DNA of 64,000 nt from Pictodentalium vernedei (GCA_031216915.1 CM062289.1:27299533-27363532); one strand, 5' to 3'; positions 1 to 10,140 are shown, counted from the stretch's first letter. Numbers and translations are program-made. Notes: generated from the sequence alone by a model not told the origin.

Positions 1-68
1 TTACCCACAATTTAATTTTCAAGATGTCTTGAGTTTTTAACTGTAGCTCTGAATGAATAATATTATCG
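1..68. other. Unclassified AT-rich intronic sequence
   Basis: Nothing recognised. It lies upstream of the exon at 4285 and is presumed to be PCBP intron. Confidence 0.3.
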
Positions 69-296
69 CTTTACCCAAGGAATACGCTCACGTAAGATGC
101 AATTTCAGCAGTTGAAAAAATAATTTTCAAAAATTTCTACAAAACTATATCATGTGACCCCTCATTGGAACGAGCTCGTTGAGCTCGTTCCAATGAGGGG
201 TCACATGATAGTGTTTTGTAGAAATTTTTGGAAAAATTTGATAAATTAATATTTAAAATAATAAATTTTGGTATTGTCTGCGTTGGGTAAAGGTTT
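69..296. mobile_element. Family A palindromic MITE (copy A1)
   Basis: Termini CTTTACCCAAG and GTTGGGTAAAG are inverted. The centre at about 150-210 is a hairpin with arms reading through ATGTGACCCCTCATTGGAACG into GAGCTCGTTGAGCTC. Arms are AT-rich. The outer bases are decayed compared with A2. No coding capacity. Confidence 0.85.
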
Positions 297-466
297 TTCG
301 AACCGCATCATCAAGGCATGCTGATTCACTCCGACTGTGATGCCTCAAGTCTCGATTGTAGTACTTATGTTCAGATATCTGAACAGTTTTAGATATACCG
401 GTATACCGCGGTATTTTTTTGAATACCAATACCAGTATTCTGTTTTGAATATCGTGCAGCCCTACT
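297..466. other. Unclassified intronic sequence with a short CCGGTATACCG-type palindrome
   Basis: No gene or family match within the window. Alternating GGTATACCGCGGTAT motifs occur around 400-420. Confidence 0.3.
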
Positions 467-548
467 AGCTCACTGAGCTCATTCCAATGAGGAGTCACAT
501 CATATGGTTTGGTTGAAATTTTTTGAAAAATTAAAAAAAATGATACAA
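467..548. mobile_element. Half copy of a family A element
   Basis: Begins in the hairpin centre (CACTGAGCTCATTCCAATGAGG) and continues through the right arm only. The left arm is missing, so this is a one-armed remnant. Confidence 0.65.
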
Positions 549-723
549 CCACAGGATGTAGACTGTCAAAGGGCAGCAAAAATGTATAAAAACCTTGTTT
601 AATGGTTAAAAGTTATTTTAAACTTATAATTGTTTCTCAGAACTGTAAAATATATGAAGGAGTTACTTATCTCTTTGCATTCTGCAGGCAGATATTCTTG
701 TCACTGGAATAAGTATAATTTGG

Positions 724-1087
724 TGGCCGAGTGGATAAGTGCGCTGGTCTCTTACGCCAGAGGTCCTGGGATCAATCCCCGGTCAGGGAAAGTTCTCAAA
801 GTGTTCGAACACTCTCTGTCAGCATCAATTGTGGGGTTGATGCTGTTACAGCGTACCGTCCTATCGGGTGGGGACGTAAAATGACTGTCCTCTGTGCAGA
901 GAGAGACACACTCCATGCAGGCTAAAGATCCCTTCATAGTATCAAAGAAGAGCAAGTTGCCACTATGAAGGTCATCCCACACACCTGCGCCATTGAGTCA
1001 AGGAGAGGCATTAATATAAGTTGCATAACTTGTCCGCCAATCCTTGTAAAACAAATAAGATTAAATAATAATAAAAAAATTGTTAAA
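724..1087 (+). mobile_element. tRNA(Ser/Leu)-like SINE with 13-bp target duplication
   Basis: The head resembles a tRNA: A-box region TGGCCGAGTGGATAAGTGCG and B-box region GGGATCAATCCCC. It is followed by a non-tRNA body and an A-rich end with AATAATAATAAAA. The 13-bp duplication AAGTATAATTTGG flanks it at 711-723 and 1088-1100. A second, reversed copy is at 58511-58813. It extends far past a tRNA 3' end, so it is a SINE and not a tRNA gene. Confidence 0.9.
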
Positions 1088-1175
1088 AAGTATAATTTGG
1101 GCACATTTAATCATTTTCTCCCCCTTTTAATTGAACAAATTTTCTTACCAATGATTTCTTGTGTTACATTTAGGT

Positions 1176-1241
1176 TAATTTTTCATCAACTCTAGTCATG
1201 GCTGCTTCACAGCAGCCATGACTAGATTTGATGGAAAATAT
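1176..1241. repeat. Family I hairpin (GTCATGGCTGC core)
   Basis: Near-perfect inverted repeat centred on the CTTCACAG loop, with CTAGTCATGGCTGC arms. The same core occurs at about 21031 and 47916. It is probably the middle of a small TTAA-type MITE with decayed ends. Confidence 0.75.
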
Positions 1242-2118
1242 CTTGAAAATACTCAGTGGGTTAACAGTTAAGTATACAAAATAATGACTGGGGTACTAAG
1301 TGAGTAATTTCTTCACATGTGCTGTTCACATTATAGATAGATATGTCATAAGCGTGCTGTAATTAATATGAGGTTTTCCCATAAAATCTGCATCAGAATG
1401 TTCTAGTGTTTATTTTGTTCAGTCTTCATGCCCAGCAATATTGGATATGCATCAGTTCAACAGAGGTACTCAAGAAAAAATGTCTGTACTGCATCTGCAC
1501 ACAGACATTTCTTTCTCCTGTAAAAAAAGTGCAGTATTGAAAAAAATGACTTGCACAGACAATTCTTTCAGTTGGAAATAAAAAGGCAATATAGAAAAAT
1601 AGCTTGCACAGCTGTTGTGATTCCTAGAAAGTTTTCCTTTGACAAGTGAAAAAGTTAATATCTGCATGGTAATTATTACAGAAATATCTTCTTCTTGATT
1701 ACAAAGTAACAAACTAGTTGTTGGTATGTCAGTTAAGGATGCTGATATAGGACAATAGATGTCTGTCTGTGAGTGCAAATTGTGGTGAATCCAATTTAAT
1801 AAAGGTATCAAGGAAACATCTTTGTTGAATGTGTTTCTTTGTTGGATAAATAATTCTCCAATAAACCTCAATAATGTACTTCAGTGGTGGATCCAGGTTT
1901 CAGAGTTTGGGGGTTTCAGATTTCAATCATGGGTCATGTTTGGGGTTTGCCTGAGAGGGAGGCATTGGAGTGTCATCAACACAGTCTTGTGGCCTCCCCA
2001 TAGACAATTTTGGAAAATGGAAGGTCGGTGTGACCCTCGATTATCTTCTTTGCTGTAATCCTGAAATATGGTTTTACCACTTTAGTAGATGGTCATCGAC
2101 TTACACATTAATATCCAG
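1242..2118. other. Unclassified intron sequence
   Basis: No family shared with the rest of the window. Contains loosely repeated CTTGCACAG motifs near 1550-1610. A 133-codon minus-strand frame at 1470-1871 has no recognisable domain and is not called as a gene. Confidence 0.3.
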
Positions 2119-2368
2119 TTAACCCTTTACCCAACGAATCGCCCGTATCCGCCCAGCGTAATATACACATTCAGCATTTGAAAAAGTATTATTTTTCAAA
2201 AAATTTCAACAAAACCATATCATGTGACCCCTCGTTGGAACGAGCTCGTTGAGCTCGTTCCAGCGAGGGGCCACATGATATGGTTTTGTTGAATTTTTTT
2301 GAAAAATTAAAAAAATTGATATTTAAAATAATAAATTTTGATATCGTCTGCGTTGGGTAAAGGGTTAA
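2119..2368. mobile_element. Family A palindromic MITE with TTAA ends (copy A2)
   Basis: The best-preserved A copy: TTAA then CCCTTTACCCAACG at the left, CGTTGGGTAAAGGG then TTAA at the right, about 250 bp. The central hairpin runs through CGTTGGAACGAGCTCGTTGAGC. The TTAA flanks and a CCCTTT start are typical of piggyBac-type elements. There is no transposase, so it is non-autonomous. Confidence 0.92.
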
Positions 2369-2521
2369 CAGGCTACTACTTGAAAATAGAATATGTTTTC
2401 ATTTTTGGAATTCATTTAAAAACTTTTTCCACAATCCTTTCCAATGAGGGGTCATAAGCTGAGTTTTAACACTTTTTTAAAATATTACTGGTCATACTTT
2501 TGGGAAAAGAGTTTATATATA

Positions 2522-2681
2522 GACAAAACTACATGTATGTTTCAATGAGTCATTTTGTATTCAATGAGTCAGATGTGCGTAGGAAGAAAACGTCGAGACC
2601 GAAGGTCGAGACGTTTTCTTTCTACGCACATCTGACGAATTGAATACAAAACGACTCATTGAAACATACATGTGGTTTTGT
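2522..2681. repeat. 160-bp foldback
   Basis: Arms of nearly 80 bp, from CAAAACTACATGTATGTTTC to its inverse. They are centred on CGAGACC-GAA-GGTCGAG with only a few mismatches. Transcribed, it would form a long hairpin. It interrupts or belongs to element Q1. Confidence 0.85.
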
Positions 2682-2800
2682 ATTTATTACATGACCCAAG
2701 CACCTACTGACCTAATTTTCTTTTCTATCAACGGTGGTAAACACCATGCACTTGATGCAGTCGCATTGCATAAAAAAAGTCCCGGTTGGAACAGGTTGGT

Positions 2801-2826
2801 GTGCAATACGGAATTCCGTATTGCAC
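2801..2826. repeat. 26-bp perfect palindrome around an EcoRI site
   Basis: GTGCAATACG, then GAATTC, then the inverse. A degenerate third arm (TATTGCACGCCGTATTGCA) follows directly. Confidence 0.8.
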
Positions 2827-3238
2827 AGCCATATTGCACGCCGTATTGCATAAGAGAGACTGCATGGGCATGTAATAAAGATGAGATTTACACTAAGTAT
2901 GTACAATGTACAGGGTTAGTTACTCAGTTAATAATCAATTTTTTTATAACCAGAAAGTGTGACTAACCCTATGCAGTGTATAGGGTTTGTCACACTTTCT
3001 TGTTATAAAAAAATTGGAAACTTCCATATCACACACTACATGAAAATGTACACGGACAAAGGATGCACAATGCACAGGGTTAGCTGCATAATGGAGATTA
3101 TCTTACTTATAATCAGAAAGAAAGAAATAACAAGAAAGAAAAAAGTGACTAACCCTGTGTATTGCAATTAGTTGGTAAGCTAATATACACCCGCTAGTCA
3201 TATAGGCATTACACAGGATTAGTTGACAGACTCCCTTG

Positions 3239-3535
3239 TCCCTATATCCCAATAAATTCTGTCTTTTGATTGGTCAGAATGCCTTGGACAAATAGCCATG
3301 GCAAAGGGTGCGCCCGACATCCAAGGTATATGAGAGCATGCAACATCCAGGGTATAAGCGCAATCAAAAACTCTGTTTTTCTGGTACAATAGGACCCAAT
3401 CACCAATGCTTGGGTTGGAAGTCTTCTAAAATGGGACACAGGTATAAACGATTGACTAAAATAACTACCCAACCCTGCACCACAGTAAACAAGCACAGCA
3501 TCTCTTCCTGGGGTTCTCACAGGGGAAGGGAGGGT
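3239..3535. mobile_element. O/P repeat block nested in Q1
   Basis: The O part (3239-3352, TATATCCCAATAAATTCTGT onward) recurs at 13034-13181. The P part (3360-3535, with GGTAAAATAGGA-like and TCTAAAATGGG motifs) recurs near 27370, 46450 and 61612. Origin unknown. Confidence 0.6.
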
Positions 3536-3833
3536 GTTAGTTGGTTGCATGTTACATAGGATGCAGCATTCAAGGAACTAATGGGAATACTTATACTGGA
3601 TGTGAAAATCTTTTTAACGTGAATTCCAAAAATGAAAACCTATCCATTTTCAATTCATAGCTTGTTAGAAGTTGATGTCCATGTGTTATTGTGGAGATAA
3701 TACTATGTCCTCTTGTCTTTGTGGTTGTGAAAAAATATTCAATTACAAAAAATAGGCAGGGGGGATCACCAGATTGCCCCCTCCCCTCCTGGATCAATGT
3801 TATGAGTCCCATCTAGTCTCTGTAGTAGTGTAA

Positions 3834-4223
3834 TCCAGTGGAACCCTGTTAATTGAATAGCCACTTTGCCAATGGAAATTATTAACAGTAGTATTCAATT
3901 AACAGGGATTGCATCACTTTCATTCTAGAGATAAACTTAGCATTTATTCTATTACATATTGTTTGACAGAGCTCCATGAGCTCTGTCAAACAAGATATAA
4001 TAGATTAAATGCCTGTATTGGATGTACTGAGGCCAAATAGATCTATAACCAAAGGAAAACTTGGGAGAGTCAGGGCAATTTCTCGACATGTTACAAGATT
4101 TCTTATTCAATTAACAGGAGTTTACTCTATAACATATATTCAATAAACAGGTCAAATAATTTGTACCAGAGGTATGGTAAATGCTTTTGTATTGGAAATT
4201 ATATTCAATTAACAGGGATATAC
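3834..4223. mobile_element. Family C palindromic element (copy C1), ending 62 bp before the exon
   Basis: Starts CAGTGGAACCCTGTTAATTG and carries repeated TTCAATTAACAGG motifs. It contains the central TTGTTTGACAGAGCTC hairpin (about 3955-4000). It is truncated at its right end just upstream of the KH3 exon at 4285. Confidence 0.85.
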
Positions 4224-4284
4224 AATAATATCCTCTTTGTGGAATTGATTGAAATTAATATTTCTAAACTGTTTTTATTTTCAG

Positions 4285-4435
4285 TGTCAAATCTCTCGGG
4301 TATGCCAGCATATCACTTACCACGACAGGCGGCACCTGCAATACAGAATACACAACAAACACATGAGATGAATATACCGAATGATTTAATTGGTTGTATT
4401 ATTGGAAGGGGAGGTCAAAAAATAAATGAGATTAG
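4285..4435 (+). CDS. PCBP: PCBP (poly(rC)-binding protein) exon: linker and first half of KH3
   Basis: Internal coding exon of a PCBP/hnRNP E-type RNA-binding protein, which binds C-rich single-stranded RNA and acts in splicing, mRNA stability and translation. Seen: a TTTTATTTTCAG acceptor ending at 4284 and a GTAAG donor at 4436. Translation reads a Pro/Gln linker, then HEMNIPNDLIGCIIGRGG and QKINEI, which matches the start of PCBP KH3. GRGG is the GxxG nucleic-acid-binding loop. The exon starts with the last two bases of a codon and ends two bases into an Arg codon, so both neighbours are phase-constrained. The rest of KH3 is in the exon at 9204. KH1 and KH2 are not in the window. A palindromic element ends about 60 bp upstream. 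Family assignment is confident; which PCBP paralogue is not resolved. Confidence 0.93.
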
Positions 4436-4512
4436 GTAAGATGTTAATTGTTTAATTATGGCCTGAATCATCAAACTAAGAATCTGGCATGTGTCTTGTG
4501 ATCAATTTATGA

Positions 4513-4700
4513 AATACTGGAATTTATCTTACAACAAGAACATATTTCCTCCAATACAAGTGTAAACGTCTAGACAAAATACAAATCTCTAATGAGGGTA
4601 GCAACCACACATGCGAATATTCAATTCAGAAAGAGAACGTTTTTTACCTGCACTCACCAAAAACTGATTACATGTGTCAAGGCCACAGTTTTTAACAACA
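4513..4700. mobile_element. Family R SINE body fragment
   Basis: ATTTATCTTACAACAAGAACA to about 4700 matches 30411-30605. In that copy the sequence continues into a tRNA-like head. The head is absent here. Confidence 0.65.
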
Positions 4701-4742
4701 AAAGTGAAATGAAAAATAACCAACTCAGTGAAATAAATTTGA

Positions 4743-5203
4743 CTACCGTATTTACTCTATGTATTGGGACAGCTAAAAATAATTATTTTCACAGGTGTCC
4801 CAATTCTTAGAAAATGGGGAAAGAACACAGCCTGGTCTTGATATGATGCTGAATAAAGTTGTGTGTGATTCGTTTTCCATCACTATATACAAAAATCGCC
4901 ATCCAATTTTTTTTATATTTTCATTTTTTGCTTCCAGAACATAGCTTATGATCCCTCAATGGAACAAGTGCATTGCGCTCGTTCCAATGAGGGATCACAA
5001 GCTATGTTTTGGAAGCAAAAAATGAAATTTTTTAGTTACTCAAGAATTTTTTTTATGAGTGTTGTCTGCTACTAGCGACGGGCCAACTGGAAACAAATCT
5101 CCTGAATGTCCCAAACTTTGGAGCATAAAAAAAATATAGTTTTCTGGAAAAAATGTGTGTCCCAAATCATAGAGTGTCCCAATACATAGAGTAAATACGG
5201 GTA
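4743..5203. mobile_element. Family F MITE, full length (copy F1)
   Basis: Inverted ends CCGTATTTACTCTATG at both sides, with TA at each edge (mariner-like target). About 457 bp. The centre (4920-5030) is a hairpin with a CATTGGAACG-type core like families A and B. An inverted second copy is at 16129-16587. Confidence 0.9.
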
Positions 5204-5291
5204 GATCAATTTTTGCCATGATGATATTTTTATATAGGCTTACCCTGAAAAATAAAACAAAGAAACGCACAGCTGAAACACTACTATATAC

Positions 5292-6426
5292 TAGTGTTGA
5301 AACGATTAGTCGACTAGTCGAAGTCGATTTGATTTCCGGAAAAATCAACTCTGAAATCCGCCAGTCGACTAGTCGGGAAACTCAAAGATGAAGTCGTAAA
5401 ATGCCAATAGTAGGGGTTAATGATTACAAACATCAGACATTTCTGCTTCGTGGTGGACCTATTTTAAATTGTATTGAGAAATGGATATCAATGCAATCAT
5501 TGTTGTTTGTTGATGCCGATAATGTTACAGCTTAGATTTCAGCAGCATTACAAGCACTGATTTCACCTAACCTAATCACTGGCACGCGTTTCAAGAAGAA
5601 AAATACTTTGATGTATAACTTCAAAGATGCCGTTAATTCATGCAAGCATTCTGTCCCTCACCCAAGTCGCCCACACTTTTCAATTGATATAAAAATAAAA
5701 TACATGCCTGAATTTCACTAAGTCCTTTCTCCTCTCATTCATCCACAGTACTCTGCTCTCCACACAAGAGTCAGTTGAAGTGCCATAACTCTGCAGTTTC
5801 TGCAGAGTTCCCATGCTTAAACTGACTCTTGTACATGTATATAAGTGAATCTTCTTTGAGACATTTGTCCTGTCTTCCTCAAAGGTACATCAATGCCAAA
5901 GCTCCATATTCTATGATATTACTGTACTGGTTTGGGTGCAAGCTGGCGAAGACTGGATATGAAGGTGAGGAAATTGTCCATCACAAAATTTGACCTGGGA
6001 GTTTTTATTAATTAATTGCACCGGGCGAATGGCAGCACACTTCAAACATTTTACAAATTCACGAAACTTCTGATTTAACATCATTGGGTACTTTTTCCAC
6101 TGTACTTTACAGACAGAGGACTAGGAGGCACACACTTCCCAGGTTTTTTACTGAATGGTTAAAGCTATAATATGCATAACGTTTTAAAAAACTCAAAATA
6201 CGAAAAAGAGAACAGCTACGTTCATGACTTTGACAAGGAAACTTCATCAAACACCTGTCAAACGTGTCATTAAACGAAAGGGTTATCATCTTACATGTAA
6301 CAGTCTCTTATCACCTAATTTACTGAGACAATTATGTTTTCAACAGAAAAGCCGACTTGTCGATTTTGAATCAATTACTCCCGTCGACTAGTTGACTTTG
6401 AAAAATAGGTAATCATTTCAACACTG
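5292..6426. mobile_element. hAT-like non-autonomous DNA transposon with 8-bp target duplication
   Basis: Ends are TAGTGTTGAAACGATTAGTC and the inverse of CAGTGTTGAAATGATTACC, with CGACTAGTCGA motifs inside each end. Flanks are CTATATAC (5284-5291) and CTATAAAC (6427-6434), seven of eight identical. An 8-bp duplication and a CAGTG start fit the hAT superfamily. The 1135-bp interior has no long frame. A foldback with CTGCAGTTTCTGCAG lies near 5790. Confidence 0.8.
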
Positions 6427-6459
6427 CTATAAACTTCAGCGGCTAAAGAACATGTAGAA

Positions 6460-6975
6460 TAATGATTGGGGATTACATCATGCATAATGCAAAAACGCAA
6501 TACCATGACATCAAAATCCACTCATAGATGCTGAACGATTGTCAAAATATATGCGAACAAGTCCAGAAGGGGAGGAATATTGTAAGAGAAATTTGTGATT
6601 ACAACCAAGTGGGTTTCCACGATTATATATTGAAGTCTCACCCTTGTCTCTGGGTCATATATTGACTCGTCCTAATGGACTCAGCAATATATGTCCAGAG
6701 ATGAGGTCTCAACTTCAATACACCATAGCGCAAGAATGCAATACCATGACATGATTTTCATTCATAAAAAATCAACTCATGGACACTGAAGGATTGTCAA
6801 AATATATGTGAAGAAAGGGATAAATATTGTAAGATAAATTGTTTATTGTCACCAAGTGGGTTTCCAAAATGGTGTATTGAAGTCTTGATCTCGCCTCCGG
6901 GTCCTAACAGATTCGTTGATATATGCACAGAGATGAGGTCTTGTCTTCAATACACCATCTCGGAAACTCACATGG
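6460..6975. repeat. Two-unit tandem duplication of about 250 bp
   Basis: Two homologous units begin near GCAATACCATGACAT (6500 and 6740). Each contains GATTGTCAAAATATATG and AAGTGGGTTTCCA, then a palindromic TATTGAAGTCT...GAGGTCT...TTCAATACACC. Function unknown. Confidence 0.65.
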
Positions 6976-7012
6976 TGGTACTAACCTATATAGACGCTAC
7001 TCAAGCACAGAA

Positions 7013-7250
7013 TTAACTGGTTGAGTGCTAGAAGCCACTATCAGGGCTTTCAGAAACATGAGGCAAAATCCGACATTTTCCTTTCTTGTGTTTCATATTC
7101 AGTCAAACACAAATAATATTTTGTTCGTATAAATTTGTTCTGTTACAAATTATTGGAGAGTGCCTGGAGGCACTCTCCAATAATTTGTAATAAAACATTT
7201 GGAATAACAAATTCAGACGACCCAAAATAATCTAACCCTCAATGAGTTAA
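7013..7250. mobile_element. Family E palindromic MITE, decayed
   Basis: TTAACTGGTTGAGTGCT at the left and a worn right end. The intact centre at about 7140-7190 reads TTGGAGAGTGCCTGGAGGC and its inverse. Confidence 0.75.
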
Positions 7251-7265
7251 GAGAAAGTCGGTGAT

Positions 7266-7297
<32 letters not shown>

Positions 7298-7349
7298 TTG
7301 GTGTTTAGAGTCACATATTTCTGCACAATGGCTAATCATGACCACAAAA
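7266..7349 (-). mobile_element. SINE 3' tail fragment (type 1)
   Basis: An (ATTT)n microsatellite, then TGGTGTTTAGAGTCACATA and GCACAATGGCTAATCATGACC. This is the reverse of the tail seen in the full SINEs at 25559 and 48602. Confidence 0.85.
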
Positions 7350-7543
7350 GTCGGTGATAATTAAGTAATGAATATATGTATTCTGATTGTAAAGGAGTAT
7401 AAAATTGATTAAGCAAGATAAAAAAAATTAACAAAAGAAATGTTTTGATAAGAATCACATCAAATGGATTAACTGTTAATAAAGAATAATGATTATACCA
7501 AGATGTTACCCATAGATTACTTGAAAGGCATGAATTCTTTCTA

Positions 7544-7566
7544 CCCCCCCCCCCACCCCCCCTCCC
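7544..7566 (+). promoter_or_regulatory. Sense-strand C-tract in PCBP intron
   Basis: C11-A-C7-T-C3 on the transcribed sense strand, 1.6 kb upstream of the KH3 exon. PCBP proteins bind poly(rC), so it is a candidate self-binding site. It could equally be a simple microsatellite. Confidence 0.35.
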
Positions 7567-7632
7567 ACACTTCCTATGCAAGATATGCGTGTTTCATGTA
7601 AGAAGGTCATGTAAGATAGATCTCTATCTCAC

Positions 7633-7959
7633 ATGACCCACATGACCAGTTTATTAGCATATTTAATAAGCGTACGAAAATGGCTGAAAACAGCTGACTT
7701 ACCCAATCTCAAAAACAGGAACATCATTAATTCTAGTGTAAGAAAAACTTTAGTCAAGAAGATGACTGACAATCATGTACCAGATTCCCTCCAAGTGTAT
7801 GTCACTGGTCATAAGAATGCGGGTTCATTGAATAATTATAGAACACTAAACACTACACAAAAACGTGAAATTTCACACATATTGTCATTATTCCATAAAC
7901 AAACGTCACGTTTCAGAAATATTAGCAGACAAACGTTTGTCGAAGGAAATGGAAATTAA
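7633..7959 (+). pseudogene. C-terminal fragment of a Crypton-like tyrosine recombinase
   Basis: A 108-codon open frame. Residues 24-50 read LPNLKNRNIINSSVRKTLVK, and further on come VTGHKNAGSLNNYRTLN and EISHILS. This fits the catalytic end of DUF3504/Crypton-type tyrosine recombinases: an S.RK block, GHKN (the H of the active site) and NNY with the presumed nucleophilic Tyr. The N-terminal domains and the earlier catalytic Arg region are absent. The frame starts about 60 residues before the conserved block. I infer a dead transposon fragment. Family assignment rests on motif memory and needs a profile search. Confidence 0.6.
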
Positions 7960-8301
7960 AACACAGACCACAAATCCAAAGAACACTTGACTCATTTATA
8001 TGAATTTTTGGTCGAACGCCATTATGAGAGGAGAGAGTTGCATGAAATTCCAATCGAAAATTTATGCGAATACATGATGCATGCGCCCCACTCACATTAT
8101 CAGAATGTGTCAATGTTCATTCCGCTACAAATCTTTAACCCCTGACTTGCGGCATTTGGGATTTAATTTCGTGGTATATTTCCTGTGGTACGTACAGAAC
8201 TTTTGTGTGCTCTCTTTCCGATAAGCAAATCCGTTTTTTTTAGAAATGGACAACAAAATTGTTTGATATAGCTGCACGTGCCCCTAGATTAGTTTTGATG
8301 A
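7960..8301. other. Unclassified intron sequence
   Basis: No gene, no repeat family shared in the window. Possibly the 3' flank of the recombinase element. Confidence 0.3.
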
Positions 8302-8492
8302 CATCAAGAGTGTTTTTGGTGGGGGGGAGAAAAATTATCCCTGATGGGCGTAGGTGTGAGATGGGGAAATCTCACCCTCGGGACAAGATATTTGGTCCAG
8401 ACACTTGGCAAGCCTCGTGTCTGACTCAAATATCTTACCCTCAGGTGAGATTTCCCCATCTCACACCCTTCTCCCACCAGGGATAATAATAT
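8302..8492. repeat. 190-bp foldback
   Basis: GGTGTGAGATGGGGAAATCT and its inverse, continuing out to TTATCCCTG...CAGGGATAA. The loop contains a second small palindrome, AAGATATTTGG...CAAATATCTT. Confidence 0.8.
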
Positions 8493-8790
8493 CCGGTAAT
8501 CTCACCTGTGCCATCAGACAGTGATTTTATCGAATACTACGCACTGAATAAGCCATAAAGCCTTTTAGACTTAACAAAAATATATTTTTGGAGCCACTTT
8601 TGGTGCCAAATACTCTATTTTGGTGACATATGAAAAATGTTAGGGCAACATGCACCATTAGAAATGGACAGTCTAAATACTGTTTTTGATGATGCAGTCT
8701 TAATCTTCAGTATCTTATTTATCAAATCTTGACCTGCTGATGTAGGTGTGTCATGATTGGATCATGATCTGAGCATGAAAAAAGGTTTCT

Positions 8791-9180
8791 TAGGCCTAAA
8801 AAGTAAAAAAATCTGTTTCTCAGGTCCTCCTGCATGGTCCTTTTGACTGTCGCATGCTCTCTTTTTATAACCAATGCAAACTTAGAAAAATAAAAATTAA
8901 ACGGTTTATGTCTGATATTTTACCCAAGTTAATAAAATTGATCCCTTGAGTGCAACAAGGTTTTGCAGTGCTTTAGCATTACAAAGCCTTGTTGCACTCA
9001 AGGGATGGAATACACCACCACCCATGCTATTCTTTAGATTATGAGGCCTTAAACTTAAAACAAACCAAGAATAAGAACTTCTGAGGGCAAAGAAATAATT
9101 ACAAAAATAAAAAAAATGTCAGCATGCAATTTTACAAAAAAAGGTCTGAGAAACAGAAGATCTACTTTGTGGGGCCTAAT
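8791..9180. mobile_element. Family G palindromic element (copy G1), ending 24 bp before the KH3 exon
   Basis: Ends are TAGGCCTAAAAAGT and AACAGAAGATCTACTTTGTG then GGGCCTAA. The centre is CTTGAGTGCAACAAGG...CCTTGTTGCACTCAAG at about 8945-9005. The element stops at 9180 and the acceptor AG is at 9202-9203. Confidence 0.9.
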
Positions 9181-9203
9181 GCAACATTTTTTTTTAATTA
9201 CAG

Positions 9204-9323
9204 GCAAATTTCTGGTGCTACAATTAAAATTTCAAATTCAGAAGAAGGGGCTTCCGAGCGAAAAGTCACAATTACAGGCACTGCAGAAACGATACACTTA
9301 GCTCAATATCTTATAAACACAAG
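9204..9323 (+). CDS. PCBP: PCBP exon: second half of KH3
   Basis: 120-nt coding exon. Its first base completes the Arg codon begun in the exon ending at 4435, giving QISGATIKISN, then EEGASERKVTITGTAE and LAQYLINT: the variable loop, beta strand and C-terminal helix of KH3. The acceptor is a T-rich run followed by AATTACAG. The donor is AAG|GTTAGT. The exon ends two bases into a codon (AG), which the C at 47080 completes as Ser. A 3.9-kb-spaced class of G-family element ends 24 bp before the exon, so the T-tract lies in the gap between transposon and exon. Together with the previous exon this makes a complete KH domain with no disabling change. Confidence 0.93.
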
Positions 9324-9701
9324 GTTAGTAATTTATTTATTATTTAGTGATCAAATTGTTATAAATATTTGTAGTTTCATAACATTTATTCCATCTCATT
9401 ACTTTCACTGTAGAATACTATGAAAATGTATTGTTGAAAAATGGCAGTTCTTGCAATATATTTTGTTAAATTATTTCATTGTTGTGGAAGTAGTCACTGA
9501 TAGGTATTTTTCTTTGATTTCATCCATATGATTACCTTACATAATTTACAGATAACAGTACCAACACATATTTATAATTATTACCATTTTAGCTGGCGTT
9601 CTCTGGAATATTCACAGAGTTTAGCGGGGTGGTAAGACTCAGTAATTCATGATGCCATGCAACCGGAAGCAAGCCACAGGCGTTAATGAAAACAAAATTC
9701 A

Positions 9702-9951
9702 TTAACTGGCAGAGTGCTGAATTATTTTTGGCCATCAAAATTTGTTCACATGTCTTTGCATTGTTACAATTTATGGGAGAGTGCCTTCAGGGACTCTCCC
9801 ATAAATTGTAACAAGACAAGTCCCTACAGACTAAATAATATTACTTCAAAGATAATACGAAGCACATCCATTGAGTATGAAGCCTTCAAGTTGCAGTACC
9901 TTCACCTCAGAGTAAAGCCCAAATATGGGCTTCCAGCACTCTACCAGTTAA
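9702..9951. mobile_element. Family E MITE with TTAA ends (copy E1)
   Basis: TTAA-CTGGCAGAGTGCTGAATT at the left, CCAGCACTCTACCAG-TTAA at the right, 250 bp. The centre is a hairpin TTACAATTTATGGGAGAGTG and its inverse. Confidence 0.92.
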
Positions 9952-10009
9952 CAGCCTGCTGCTAGCTTCCGGTCATGGTAATAATAGTAATAACATGATT
10001 TTGTCAAGC

Positions 10010-10140
10010 GTCCCAATTTATTAATGGCCCTCGAGGAATGAATAACAGCCCTCTGGCTTATTAACGGCCTTCAACTTCGTCTTGTGCCGGTAATAAACCC
10101 TCGGGCCGTTATTCATTCCTCTTGGGCCGTTAATAAACCG
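10010..10140. repeat. 130-bp foldback with GGCCGTTATT arms
   Basis: TTATTAATGGCCCTCGAGGA and GAATGAATAAC at the left mirror GTTATTCATTCCTCTTGGGC at the right. The loop is imperfect. Confidence 0.7.

Larger units (their letters stand above)
2372..3668. mobile_element. Element Q copy 1 (about 1.3 kb, inverted ends)
   Basis: The left end reads GAAAATAGAATATGTTTTCA then TTTTTGGAATTCAT. The right end (about 3616-3668) is its inverse. The middle holds a hairpin, AGTGTGACTAACCCT and its inverse, at 2938-3015. It is preceded by TTACTCAGTTAATAA, the seed of the minisatellite in copy Q3. Nested inside are a foldback at 2522-2681 and the O/P block at 3239-3535. Copies 2 and 3 are at 27772 and 41984. 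No coding potential. Confidence 0.75.
4436..9203 (+). other. PCBP intron inside KH3 (4.8 kb)
   Basis: GTAAG donor and TTACAG acceptor. The intron splits KH3 within the Arg codon after KINEI. It holds an R-family SINE remnant, element F1, a hAT-like element, a tandem duplication, an E-family element, a SINE tail, a sense-strand C-tract, a Crypton-like fragment, a hairpin and element G1. These are listed separately. No further exon was recognised. Confidence 0.85.

Noticed and set aside
724-800. tRNA-Ser or tRNA-Leu gene
   Set aside because: The sequence continues into a SINE body and A-rich tail and is flanked by a target duplication.
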